A stretch of 64,000 bases of DNA from CADEFF01 sp964569315 (GTDB lineage: Bacteria; Pseudomonadota; Alphaproteobacteria; Dongiales; Dongiaceae): the NCBI GenBank assembly GCA_964569315.1, contig CAZMUZ010000001.1, forward strand, positions 1 to 64,000. Direction: 5' to 3'. Every line of letters starts with the position of its first letter. Positions within the stretch are counted from its first letter, which is position 1. Shown here piece by piece: positions 7,884 through 16,657 of the stretch. The notes beneath the pieces are model-generated. The model was not told the origin of the DNA. It worked only from the letters and a program-made list of their open reading frames with translations, and ran no database searches. A program made the position numbers and the translations under genes.

Positions 7884-8972
7884 TTACTTCTCGCGAGGCC
7901 CGGCCAGCGCTTCGCCGGGTTTTGCGAATCGGCCGGCGCGGTCCGCCTTGACCGCCGCCACCAGCGTGCGGGCGACATTGCGCACTTCTTCCTGGACGTC
8001 GCGGTCGGCATCGAGTTCGTCATGGCTGGTGGCGTAGGGCTTCCAATAGCCGATATAGCGCTGAAGCTCGGCGTTCTCGCCCGCGGAGTAGAGGCGCATG
8101 GAGCGGAGCCAGTCCGAAAGGGCGTGACGCAGCGGCTCGGCTCCCTCCACGTCGCCATGCACGACAAGCCCGAACATTCTGCCCTCCAGATGGCGAGGAT
8201 AGTCCCAGCCCTCGATCTCGATTTCCTTCGCGCGCTTGGCGTTCTTGCCGAGCGTGCGGGTGGGATCGGGATTGCCGCCATCGGCGCAGACCAGCCGGTC
8301 GATCATCAGCTTCAGCGGCGAGGTGGCCTGGTACCAGTTGACCGGCGTCACGATCATGATCCCGTGCGCTTCGACCCAGAGCGGATAGATCTCGTTCATC
8401 CAGTCCTGGGTCTGGCCCATCGCGTAGTTGGGATAGCAGGAGCAGGGCCAGTGGCAGAGTGCGGCCGCAGTCGAGAAGCAGGCCTTGCAGGGATGGATGC
8501 GCCGCCCGTATTCGGACGCGACACGCGAAAGATCCAGGCACTCGATCGCGAAACCCGCTTCGGCGGCGACGGTCTCGCGCGCGATCTGCAGGAGGCGCCA
8601 GCTCTTCGACATCTCGCCGGGGCAGCTATGCTCGCTGCGCGACGACCCGTTGACGAGCAGGATGCGGAAGGGTCCGGCGGGATCGTCGTGACGCTGCTGC
8701 GCAAGGCGGATATCGTCCCGCGCCATCAGCCAGTCGGTCGAGAGCTCGTAGTCGGGTTCGGCGAAGCCGGGCCCGGCCTTGCGGGTCCGGGGACTCTTGT
8801 TGCCCTCGTCATAGGCGCTCCAGGCGGCGCCGGCGACGCGATCCAGCTCCTGCGGCAGGCTTTCGAAGGCCGCATCCTGGAACTGGGATTTGAAGCGTCG
8901 CTTGAACTCCGCTTCCTCGAGCTGAGGGCTCGGCATGCCTTTGCGAGGTTCCGGCGCGACTTTCCCGACCAT
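7884..8972 (-). CDS. Flavodoxin-fold NAD(P)H-dependent reductase with N-terminal extension
   Basis: After about 100 residues of hydrophilic extension, a flavodoxin-like domain starts FRILLVNGSSRSEHSCPGEMSKSWRL, a phosphate-binding loop for FMN. It continues with IMIVTPVNWYQATSPLKLMIDRLVC, the usual second FMN-contact region. Between them is a cysteine-rich stretch (HPCKACFSTAAALCHWPCSCYPNY, five Cys at about 160-180) reminiscent of the CxxC cluster of iron-sulfur flavoproteins. Total length is 362 residues. The ribosome binding site is GGGCAGGAG. It lies 135 nt downstream of the chemosensory operon on the same strand, and could be read from it or independently. The physiological acceptor is unknown. 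Confidence 0.82.
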   Translation of the reverse strand: MVGKVAPEPRKGMPSPQLEEAEFKRRFKSQFQDAAFESLPQELDRVAGAAWSAYDEGNKSPRTRKAGPGFAEPDYELSTDWLMARDDIRLAQQRHDDPAGPFRILLVNGSSRSEHSCPGEMSKSWRLLQIARETVAAEAGFAIECLDLSRVASEYGRRIHPCKACFSTAAALCHWPCSCYPNYAMGQTQDWMNEIYPLWVEAHGIMIVTPVNWYQATSPLKLMIDRLVCADGGNPDPTRTLGKNAKRAKEIEIEGWDYPRHLEGRMFGLVVHGDVEGAEPLRHALSDWLRSMRLYSAGENAELQRYIGYWKPYATSHDELDADRDVQEEVRNVARTLVAAVKADRAGRFAKPGEALAGPREK

Positions 8973-9107
8973 GGCGCTCCTGCCCGAGACCGGTTTCCTT
9001 CTCAGAAACGGGGGCGGCGCCGGTTCGTTCCCGGCGGGAAGGTCCGCTACGGGCTCGATCGCCAGCCGGGACCGGAAACACCCAGAGGCGCTGCTTCCGC
9101 GGCGCCG

Positions 9108-11276
9108 CTACTTTGCCGCGGTTGCCGCGGGGGTCCGGTCGAGCGCCGCGCGCACGCGGGTGGCGAGGGTTTGTTTGTTGAAGGGTTTGCCGAGGAGATC
9201 GAGACCCGGATCGAGGCGGCCATGCTGAACGGCGGAATGTTCCGGATAGCCCGACACGAACAGGACCTTGAGCCCCTTCCAGCGCTGCATGGCATGGTCC
9301 GCGAGCTGCCGTCCCGATACGCCGCCCGGCATCACCATGTCGGTTAGCAGGAGATCCACCGGTCGCATCGTCGGCAGCATCTGCAGCGCGGCCTGTCCGC
9401 TCGGCGCCTGCTCCACCGCATAGCCGAGCGAGGCGAGCTGAGCGACGATGTACTCGCGGACCGTCATGTCGTCCTCCACCACCAGGATTTTCTCGGTGCC
9501 CGTCGGCAGAGTCGCGCTGCGGGCGATGGCCGTCGCGGCCGTCTCGTCGGACGCCGGCTCGATTCTCGGCAAGTAGAGCTTGATCGAGGTGCCGTGGCCG
9601 ACCTCGCTGTAGGTCTTGATATGACCGCTCGACTGCTTGACGAAGCCATAGACCATGCTGAGGCCGAGGCCGGTCCCCTTGCCGATTTCCTTGGTCGTGA
9701 AGAAGGGTTCGAAGACCCGGGCTTGCACTTCGGGCGTCATGCCGATGCCGGTGTCGGTGACGGAGACCAGCACGTAAGGGCCCGCCTGCACGTCGACATT
9801 GACGGCCGCATAGTCCTCGTCCAGCAGGACATTGGCGGTCTCGATCGTGAGCTTGCCGCCCTCCGGCATGGCGTCGCGCGCATTCACCGCGAGATTGATG
9901 ATTGCCGCCTCGACCTGCGCGGGATCGACGAAGCAGTTCCAGAGATCCGCGCCCCGGATCGACTGGATCTCGACCGATGCGCCGAGCGTGCGGACGAGCA
10001 GGGTCTCGATGCCTTCCATCAGCTCGTTGAGATTGAGCCGCTTCGGCAGCAGCGCCTGGCGCCGACTGAAGGCGAGCAGCCGCCGCGTCAGATCGCTGGC
10101 GCGCGTCGCTGCGGCATCGACCGTCTCGATCTGCTTGCGCGCCTGGTCGCCGAGTCCGGGCGTGGTGCCGAGGATCTCGGTGTAGCCGATGATGATGGTA
10201 AGGAGATTGTTGAAATCGTGGGCGATGCCGCCGGTGAGCTGGCCGACCGCCTCCATCTTCTGCGCCTGGCGCAGCTGCGCTTCGAGCCCGCGGCGATCGT
10301 CGATGTCGATGAGAACGCCGACATGCCCCAGATAGCGACCGTCGCCGGAGAAGCGGGGAACCGACGTATCGAGGAACCAGCGATGGTCGCCGTCCCTGCC
10401 GCGGAGCTGGTACTCGCCGACGAAGGAACTCGGCATCTTCGCGAACTTCCGGTCGGCCTTCCCGGACTCTTCGCGGTGCGAGGGATGGATGCTGTCGAGG
10501 AAGCCCTGGCCGAGCTCCTGGTCGACCGAGCGGCCCGTATATTCGGTCCAGCGCTGATTGACGAAGGTGCAGTCGCCCCGCTCGTCCGACATCCAGAGCA
10601 GGGCGGGCATGGTGTCGGCGATCGACCGGAAGCGGCTCTCGCTTTCGCGCAGGTCCAGAAGCGAGCGCTCGAGCAGCGCGTTCGTGCCGCGCAGCTCCTT
10701 GGTGCGCTCCTGGACGCGGTGCTCGAGGTCGGCCTTCGCGGCCGCCAGCTCGGATCGGCTCTGCTGCAGCTCCGCATTGGCGCGGACCACATCCTCGAAG
10801 GTCGATATCAGCAGATCGACGATCTGTTCCTTGTCCGAGGTGATGGTGAAGCGCTTGCCGAGGAAAGCGACCTCGACGCCGAGCCGTACCTTGTTCTCGT
10901 CGCGAAGCGAGCGGTTTTGCAGCAGCTTCTTGACGCGCGCGATGATCTCGGCGGGCTCGTAGGGCTTGGTCAGGAAGTTGTCGGCCCCGCAGGCCAGCCC
11001 CTCGATGATGGCCATGGGGTCGTCGAGCGAGGTGAGAAGGATGACCGGCGCGCCGGCCGAAAGCCCGCTGCGCTTCACCTGACGGCAGAAGTCGTAGCCC
11101 GACTGCCCCGGCATCACGACATCGGACACCACGAGATCGAAGGCGGTTCCGGCCGCCATCGCGAGGCCGGTTTCGGCATCCTGCGCATGCTCGACGACGT
11201 AACCCTCGCTTTCGAGGATCATCCGAAGCCGCACCGCCTGGGTCGGGCTGTCTTCCAGAATCAGGATGCGGGACAT
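9108..11276 (-). CDS. Hybrid histidine kinase REC-PAS-HisKA-HATPase-REC (CheS3-like)
   Basis: From ATG 11276 (GAGGT ribosome binding site) this 722-residue soluble protein has an N-terminal receiver (phospho-acceptor Asp52, Lys104), a coiled segment to about 210 and a PAS domain (about 211-330). The dimerisation domain has His353 in GGIAHDFNNLL, followed by an ATPase domain (N box NLAVNARDAM, G boxes VTDTGIGM and GKGTGLGLS) and a C-terminal receiver (Asp646, Lys697). It has no transmembrane segment. It starts 13 nt after the cheB stop, so it belongs to the chemosensory operon. In Wsp systems the last gene encodes a diguanylate cyclase with a receiver domain; here a kinase with two receivers takes that place, as with CheS3 in Rhodospirillum centenum. 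Phosphotransfer from the upstream CheA to the N-terminal receiver is inferred. Confidence 0.93.
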   Translation of the reverse strand: MSRILILEDSPTQAVRLRMILESEGYVVEHAQDAETGLAMAAGTAFDLVVSDVVMPGQSGYDFCRQVKRSGLSAGAPVILLTSLDDPMAIIEGLACGADNFLTKPYEPAEIIARVKKLLQNRSLRDENKVRLGVEVAFLGKRFTITSDKEQIVDLLISTFEDVVRANAELQQSRSELAAAKADLEHRVQERTKELRGTNALLERSLLDLRESESRFRSIADTMPALLWMSDERGDCTFVNQRWTEYTGRSVDQELGQGFLDSIHPSHREESGKADRKFAKMPSSFVGEYQLRGRDGDHRWFLDTSVPRFSGDGRYLGHVGVLIDIDDRRGLEAQLRQAQKMEAVGQLTGGIAHDFNNLLTIIIGYTEILGTTPGLGDQARKQIETVDAAATRASDLTRRLLAFSRRQALLPKRLNLNELMEGIETLLVRTLGASVEIQSIRGADLWNCFVDPAQVEAAIINLAVNARDAMPEGGKLTIETANVLLDEDYAAVNVDVQAGPYVLVSVTDTGIGMTPEVQARVFEPFFTTKEIGKGTGLGLSMVYGFVKQSSGHIKTYSEVGHGTSIKLYLPRIEPASDETAATAIARSATLPTGTEKILVVEDDMTVREYIVAQLASLGYAVEQAPSGQAALQMLPTMRPVDLLLTDMVMPGGVSGRQLADHAMQRWKGLKVLFVSGYPEHSAVQHGRLDPGLDLLGKPFNKQTLATRVRAALDRTPAATAAK

Positions 11277-11289
11277 GCGTAACCTCGAA

Positions 11290-12318
11290 TCATCCGATCG
11301 TCTCCATGAGCCGGGGGGCCATCGCCGCCAGCGGCAGCACATGATCCGCGCAGCCGGCCGAGATGGCGGCCGCCGGCATTCCGAACACCACCGAGCTCTG
11401 CTCGTCCTGAACGAGAACGAGCCCGCCGCTGCTGCGAATCTCGCGGAGCCCTTCGACCCCGTCGCGCCCCATCCCGGTCGGCATTACGGCAACGGCCGAG
11501 CTGCTGGCAAGCCGGGCGACGGATCTGAAGAGATAGGTGGCCGATGGCCGGAAGCCGTCCACCGGCGCCTGGTTCGAAAGCTCTATATTTCCATCCGACG
11601 AGAGGCCGAGCTGCCGGTTGTCGGGTGCGATGAAGACGGTATGGCCGATGAGCGGCTCGCCATGCTCGGCGACTTTTACCCGGAGCGCGCAGCCGGTATC
11701 GAGCCATTTCGCAAAGCCATCGATGAAGCCGCTCGCCATATGCTGAACGACCAAGATCGGCGTCGGGAAATCGGCGGGGAGCTGCGCCAGGATCGTCATG
11801 ATGGCCGCCGGCCCGCCGGTGGATGCGGCGATGGCGACGATCCTGCGCCGCGGCGCCGCGCGCAGCCCGATCGGACGCTCGGCGCTACTGCGGTTGCGGG
11901 CCGGCCAGTGTCGTACCACCTTGACCTGCGACATCGCCTTGACGGCGGTCGCGAAGCGCCGCCGTTCCTCGATATCGACCGCGTCCACCGGTCCGACCGG
12001 CTTGTTGAGGATGGTGAGCGCGCCGGTGCGCAGCGCGAGCATCGAGGTTTCGGCCTGACGCGCCGATGGGGTGCCGGCGACGATCACGATCGGCGTCGGG
12101 ACCTCGATCATGATCTGCTTGGTCGCCGCGAAATCGCCGCTGCCGGCGACGTCCACATCCATGAGGACGACGTCGGGGCGGAGGCGACGCGTGACGGCGA
12201 CGGCTGCCGGGCCGTCAGTCGCTTCGCCGACCACGGCGAACGCCGGGTCGATCGTCAGCATGTCGGCAATGAGCCGGCGCGCGGCAGCGGAAGCATCGGC
12301 AATGACCACGCGCACCAT
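11290..12318 (-). CDS. cheB: Chemotaxis-type response regulator methylesterase CheB
   Basis: This 342-residue protein has an N-terminal receiver (Asp54 phospho-acceptor, Lys106) joined to a methylesterase domain with the catalytic triad Ser166 (AASTGGP), His193 (VVQHMA) and Asp286 (PTGMGRDG), plus SSVVFGMP. The esterase removes methyl groups from the receptor glutamates. The receiver begins VVIADASAAAR: only one of the usual two acidic Mg-binding residues is present (Ala7-Asp8), so phosphorylation-dependent activation may be weaker. It lies 10 nt after the cheA stop and 13 nt before the hybrid kinase gene. It corresponds to WspF or CheB3. Confidence 0.95.
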   Translation of the reverse strand: MVRVVIADASAAARRLIADMLTIDPAFAVVGEATDGPAAVAVTRRLRPDVVLMDVDVAGSGDFAATKQIMIEVPTPIVIVAGTPSARQAETSMLALRTGALTILNKPVGPVDAVDIEERRRFATAVKAMSQVKVVRHWPARNRSSAERPIGLRAAPRRRIVAIAASTGGPAAIMTILAQLPADFPTPILVVQHMASGFIDGFAKWLDTGCALRVKVAEHGEPLIGHTVFIAPDNRQLGLSSDGNIELSNQAPVDGFRPSATYLFRSVARLASSSAVAVMPTGMGRDGVEGLREIRSSGGLVLVQDEQSSVVFGMPAAAISAGCADHVLPLAAMAPRLMETIG

Positions 12319-12328
12319 GCGTTCTGCT

Positions 12329-14557
12329 TCAAAGAATCTGTCGGATCGTCGTCAGCAGCGTCGTCTGATCGAAAGCGCTCTTCGGCAAATAGGCGTTGGC
12401 GCCTGCCTCGAGCCCGCGCAGCTTGTCCGCCTCGCTCTCGCGGCCGGTGACGAGGATGACCGGCAATTGGCGGAACCGCGCCGAATTCCGGATGGTCCGC
12501 GTCAGCTCGATGCCGTTCATGCCGGGCATCTCCACGTCGCTGACCACCAGATCGGCGCCGGTCTCCTGCAGGATCCGCCAGGCCTCCGCGCCGTCGGACG
12601 CGGCGTGAACTTCGTAGCCGGCCGCCTCGAGGATGCTTTTCTCGAGCGTGCGGGTCGTGACCGAATCGTCGGCGACGATGAGGCGATGCCTGGTGGCGAC
12701 GGTCGTTTCGCGCGGGCTCGCCCCTTGAGCGACGTTGCCGCTGAGCGCGCGCTCCAGCAGTTCCGCCGCATTCAGGACCAGGGCGATCTTCCCGTTCGGC
12801 AACGAGAAGCCGCCGGCATAAAGCTTGAGGCCGGAAAGCCGCGGGCCGAGGCTGCGCAGCACGATCTCCTGCTCTGCGACCAGGCGGTCGACCTCGATCG
12901 CAACCCGACGGTCGCCATGCCGCAGCAGGATGATCGTCAGCATGTCGGCCGTCTTCGATCCCGGCTCCTCGCGGAGCTCGAGCAGGGGAGCGAGGCGGAG
13001 CAATGGCACCGGCGCCTCGCCGACCGCGATAACCCGGCGTCCTTCGATCGAACGAATTTCCTCGGCATCGATCCTGAGCAGTCTTTCGATCGCCGTATCG
13101 TCGAATCCGAAGCTTTGATCGCCGGCCTCGATCACCAGCGCGCGGATGGTGAGGAGGGTCATCGGCGCCTGCATCACGAAGCGGGCCCCGTTGCCGGGCG
13201 TGAAGGCGACGTCGACGCTGCCGCGCATGCCTTCGATCCGGTTGCGTACTGCATCGAGGCCGACGCCCCGCCCCGAGATCTCGGTGACGCGCTTCACGGT
13301 CGAGAAAGCGGGAAGGAAGATGCAGCGGGCGAGGCCTTCGTCGTCCGTCGGTTCCGGTAGCTGGAGCTGGCGCAACCGGCCGCGTATGGCGTCGAGGTCG
13401 AGTCCCGCCCCGTCGTCGGCCACGGTCACCTCGATCATCGCGCCAAGAACGCGCGCGGAGACCGTGATACGACCGGCCGCGGGTTTGCCGCGGGAACGGC
13501 GGAGTTCCGCAGGCTCTATGCCATGGTCGGAGGCGTTGCGCACGAGATGGAGCAACGGGTCCTTCAGCCCCTCCAGCACCGAGCGGTCGAGCTCTATCTC
13601 GGAGCCCGCGACGACGAAGCTCACCTGCTTGGCGCTGCCGGCGGCGAGATCGCGGACCACGCGGTCGAGCCCGACGCAGGCTTCGGCAAAGGGCACCATG
13701 CGGGCCCGGCGCACCTCGCCGTCGAGCAGCCCCGCCGTGCGACCGAGCTGTCGATGGTCGTTCTCGAGATCGCCGACCAACCGCTGCAGATCGCGTTCGA
13801 ACCGTGCGAACTCGGCGATCACGCGCCGGAGAATCGTCGTGCCGCGGTGCTCGCGATGCACGATGCTGTCGGCGGTTCCGCCGTCGGTCGCCGTCCTCGC
13901 GACGCGCTCCGGGTCCGCCTGCCGCTCGACCATGCGCTCGATCGATCGCCAGTCGGGTTTCCATCGCCGCGCCGCCTCCTGGAGTCGCGCCGCCTCCTCG
14001 CTCCGGGCGACGGCGCGTCGCCGCGCCAGGGCGATCTCGCCGCTATGGACCAGCAGCGTATCGAGCTTCTGCGCCGATAACCGGATGAGCTGGTCCTGGC
14101 CTTGCGCGATCGCCGCGCCGCCTTCGGTCCGCGCCGCCGGCTCCGGATTTGTCGCGGCCGCGGGGGTCGGATCGGAACGGGCCGGCTTCGCCGCCGGCGG
14201 GGTCGTGGCCGGCACCTGCTTGCCCTTGAGGTCGGCGACCCCCGACTGGATCTCGTCCACCAGCCTGAAGAGCGTGTGGAAATGCGCCGGCGCAATTCCC
14301 GGACCTTCCTGAGCGGCGCCGAACAGCTCCTCCAGCCTGTGGCAGGCCGTCTCGATTTCCGATGCTTTCACCGCATGCGCCGCACCCTTCAGACTGTGCG
14401 CCGTGCGGAACAGCGACTTCAGTATCGTCGCCGGCGGCTGGGCGCCTTCGCCCGGCTTCTCCAGCGCGAGGAGACCGCTGTTGAGCGCCCTGACATGTTC
14501 CTCGGCCTCGCCGAGGAACGTCTGCATCAGGCGTGCGATGAGAGCGTCGTCGTTCAC
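12329..14557 (-). CDS. cheA: Hybrid CheA histidine kinase with C-terminal receiver
   Basis: The 742-residue protein has an HPt domain with phospho-accepting His54 (RTAHSLKGAAHAV), an Ala/Pro-rich linker, and a dimerisation helix around 155-180. Its ATPase domain has N341 and H345 (VRNASDHGIE), DDGAGLD near 381 and GRGVGLDAV. A CheW-like domain and a terminal receiver with Asp674 (VVSDVEMPGMNG) complete it. No separate P2 domain is evident. The CheA-receiver fusion is the layout of WspE and CheA3, in which the receiver can compete for phosphate with external partners. It starts 3 nt after the MCP stop. Confidence 0.95.
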   Translation of the reverse strand: MNDDALIARLMQTFLGEAEEHVRALNSGLLALEKPGEGAQPPATILKSLFRTAHSLKGAAHAVKASEIETACHRLEELFGAAQEGPGIAPAHFHTLFRLVDEIQSGVADLKGKQVPATTPPAAKPARSDPTPAAATNPEPAARTEGGAAIAQGQDQLIRLSAQKLDTLLVHSGEIALARRRAVARSEEAARLQEAARRWKPDWRSIERMVERQADPERVARTATDGGTADSIVHREHRGTTILRRVIAEFARFERDLQRLVGDLENDHRQLGRTAGLLDGEVRRARMVPFAEACVGLDRVVRDLAAGSAKQVSFVVAGSEIELDRSVLEGLKDPLLHLVRNASDHGIEPAELRRSRGKPAAGRITVSARVLGAMIEVTVADDGAGLDLDAIRGRLRQLQLPEPTDDEGLARCIFLPAFSTVKRVTEISGRGVGLDAVRNRIEGMRGSVDVAFTPGNGARFVMQAPMTLLTIRALVIEAGDQSFGFDDTAIERLLRIDAEEIRSIEGRRVIAVGEAPVPLLRLAPLLELREEPGSKTADMLTIILLRHGDRRVAIEVDRLVAEQEIVLRSLGPRLSGLKLYAGGFSLPNGKIALVLNAAELLERALSGNVAQGASPRETTVATRHRLIVADDSVTTRTLEKSILEAAGYEVHAASDGAEAWRILQETGADLVVSDVEMPGMNGIELTRTIRNSARFRQLPVILVTGRESEADKLRGLEAGANAYLPKSAFDQTTLLTTIRQIL

Positions 14558-14560
14558 GCG

Positions 14561-16024
14561 TCAGCGCCCTGCGATCATCAACCGCAGTTTTGCGCTGAGC
14601 GAGTCGAGATCCTGCGCAGCGCGCTCGGTCTGCTTCGTCGAGACCATGTTCTGGGTCGCGACCTGGTTGATGTTCTTCATCGCCTGGTGGATTTGCGTCA
14701 TGCCCGTCGCCTGCTGGCCGGCGGAGGCCGAGATCTGGGCCGCGAGCTGCGCCGCCTCCGTGATGGTATCGGCGAGCGCCCGAATGGTGTCGCCGGCCTT
14801 GGTCACCACGGCGATCGCCTCATTGACGCTGCGGCTGCCTTCCTCCGTGCGGATGACGGCGCCGTTCGTCGCTTTCTGGATCTCGCCGAGGATCTGTCGG
14901 ACCTGGGCGGTGGCCTTCTTGGACTGGTCGGCGAGCGCCTTCACTTCGCCGGCGACGACGGCGAAACCCTTGCCATGCTCGCCGGCGCGCGAGGCCTCGA
15001 TCGCGGCGTTGAGGGCGAGAAGGTTCGTCTGCTCGGCGATCTCGTTCACCGCCGCGATTATTTCGGCGATCGATTGCGCCTGCTCGGCGAGTGCGAGAAT
15101 GCTCTCCGCGATCGATTCGGACTGCTCCTTGACCTTGCCCATCACCGACACCGTCTCCTCGACGGCATGGCGGCCCGCCTTGCCGATTTCCGCGGAGCGC
15201 TGCGCCGCCTCCGAGACCGTGCGGGCGCGATGAGCGGCCTGTTCCGAGGTCTGGGTGACCTCGTCCACCGTGCTGACGGTCTCGGTCACGGCCGCCGCCT
15301 GTTCCTGCGACCCGGAAGCGAGCTGGGTGGTGGCCGCCAGGATTTCCGCGGTGGTGGCGGTAAGATCGCGGACCGCTCCGGAAACCGGCGCGTTGATGCT
15401 CTGGGTGATCAGAAAAGAGATGATCGTGAGGAGTATGCCACCGCCGATCGTGCCATAGAGCGCGCTGTTGAGAGTCATGTTGGTGGTCCGGTCCGCAACA
15501 AGCTCGCGCTCTCCCTGGCGCCGGGTTTCCGCCTCCAGCATCGCTTCGATGGTCGAGCGGATCTCTTCCATGTATCGCTTGCCTTCCCCGGCGCGAACTC
15601 TCTGGATTGCGTCGTCGATGGTTCCCTGCCGGCGCAGGGCGATCACCCGCGCCAATTCGTCGAGCTTGTTGCGGGTCAAGCCGGACAAGGTCTGCGTTCT
15701 TGCCTGCTGTTCGGGATTGTCCTGCGTCATGACGGCGACTTCCGACAACGACCGCTCGATGTTGTCGATCGCCGCCTGGTAGGGCTGCAGGTAGGATTCT
15801 TCGCCGGTCAGCAGGTAGCCGCGCTGTCCGGTTTCTGCGTCGAGGAGCCGGATCTGCAGTTGCTCGATCTGAAGCTGAGTTTCGATCGTGCGGCGGGCGC
15901 TGCTTCGCACCTCCAGCAGAGAGGTCGTATTGATGTAGGCAACGCTCCCCAGAACGACGAGCAGGAGGAGTGCGATGCCGAAGCCCAGCACCAGCTTCGT
16001 CCGAACGGAGATGCTACTAAACAT
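14561..16024 (-). CDS. Methyl-accepting chemotaxis protein with CHASE3-like sensor
   Basis: This 487-residue receptor has a transmembrane segment at about 9-30 and a helical sensor region with LLDAETGQRGYLLTGEESYL, the CHASE3 signature. A second transmembrane segment lies at about 190-212, followed by a long signalling coiled coil whose tip is EIAEQTNLLALNAAIEASRAGE. The sensor domain should lie in the periplasm. No clear HAMP signature follows TM2, so signal transfer to the cytoplasmic hairpin may be direct. CHASE3 domains have no agreed ligand. It lies between the second cheW and cheA, with gaps of 9 and 3 nt. Confidence 0.94.
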   Translation of the reverse strand: MFSSISVRTKLVLGFGIALLLLVVLGSVAYINTTSLLEVRSSARRTIETQLQIEQLQIRLLDAETGQRGYLLTGEESYLQPYQAAIDNIERSLSEVAVMTQDNPEQQARTQTLSGLTRNKLDELARVIALRRQGTIDDAIQRVRAGEGKRYMEEIRSTIEAMLEAETRRQGERELVADRTTNMTLNSALYGTIGGGILLTIISFLITQSINAPVSGAVRDLTATTAEILAATTQLASGSQEQAAAVTETVSTVDEVTQTSEQAAHRARTVSEAAQRSAEIGKAGRHAVEETVSVMGKVKEQSESIAESILALAEQAQSIAEIIAAVNEIAEQTNLLALNAAIEASRAGEHGKGFAVVAGEVKALADQSKKATAQVRQILGEIQKATNGAVIRTEEGSRSVNEAIAVVTKAGDTIRALADTITEAAQLAAQISASAGQQATGMTQIHQAMKNINQVATQNMVSTKQTERAAQDLDSLSAKLRLMIAGR

Positions 16025-16033
16025 TTCTGACTC

Positions 16034-16657
16034 CTATCCCGCAGATTGATTCGAGTTCGTTCCGCATGCGAGGCGTTGGTCCGCCAGCAACGCCGCTCCA
16101 TCCAGAACGATGACGGCATTTGCCGTTACCCCGCGTTGCCACTCGGCGATCGTGCCGCCGAGCAGTTCGTCGGGCCGCACGATCGAGGCGACGGGTAGAT
16201 CGGCCGCCTCATCGACCGCCGTGACGGCGATCGCAAGCTCGATGACGCCCCGGCCGAGCGCGATGGCGAAGGGCATTTCTGCCGTGCCGGCGGCGCTTCC
16301 GGCCAGGCGCGCGGCATCGACGAGCGGCAGGCTCTCGCCGCGCAGATTGGCGAGACCGATGAAGGGCGAGGGCGCCAGCGGAATGGGCGTCACGTCGTGC
16401 AGCGAAAAAATCTCCCGCACATAGCGCGTTTCGATCGCGTAGCGCGTGTTCGCCACGCGGAACTGCAGCAGCGCGATCTTCTCGCCTGTGTCCTCCCGCT
16501 CGAGCGGCCGCGCGAGCGCCCTTGTCCGCGTCTCCATGAGACGGGCCGTCCGTTCGGCATCCTGGCGCAGCGCCTGGTCCGTCGACTCGATCGCGCGGGC
16601 CATGCGCCGGCGGACGTCGGCCCAATCGATCGCGGCCTTTCGTCGGACGCCGGTCAT
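16034..16657 (-). CDS. cheW: CheW-domain coupling protein (WspD-like)
   Basis: A charged helical N-terminus (about 60 residues with LRQDAERTARLMETRTRALARPLE) precedes a CheW domain. That domain has LLQFRVANTRYAIETRYVREIFSLHDVTPIPLAPSPFIGLANLRGESLPLVDAARL. The extra N-terminal helix is the feature that separates WspD-type CheW proteins from ordinary ones. Length is 207 residues. The ATG overlaps the cheR stop by 4 nt, indicating translational coupling. Its role is to bridge the receptor and CheA; two different CheW proteins in one operon is the standard Wsp/Che3 arrangement. Confidence 0.93.
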   Translation of the reverse strand: MTGVRRKAAIDWADVRRRMARAIESTDQALRQDAERTARLMETRTRALARPLEREDTGEKIALLQFRVANTRYAIETRYVREIFSLHDVTPIPLAPSPFIGLANLRGESLPLVDAARLAGSAAGTAEMPFAIALGRGVIELAIAVTAVDEAADLPVASIVRPDELLGGTIAEWQRGVTANAVIVLDGAALLADQRLACGTNSNQSAG

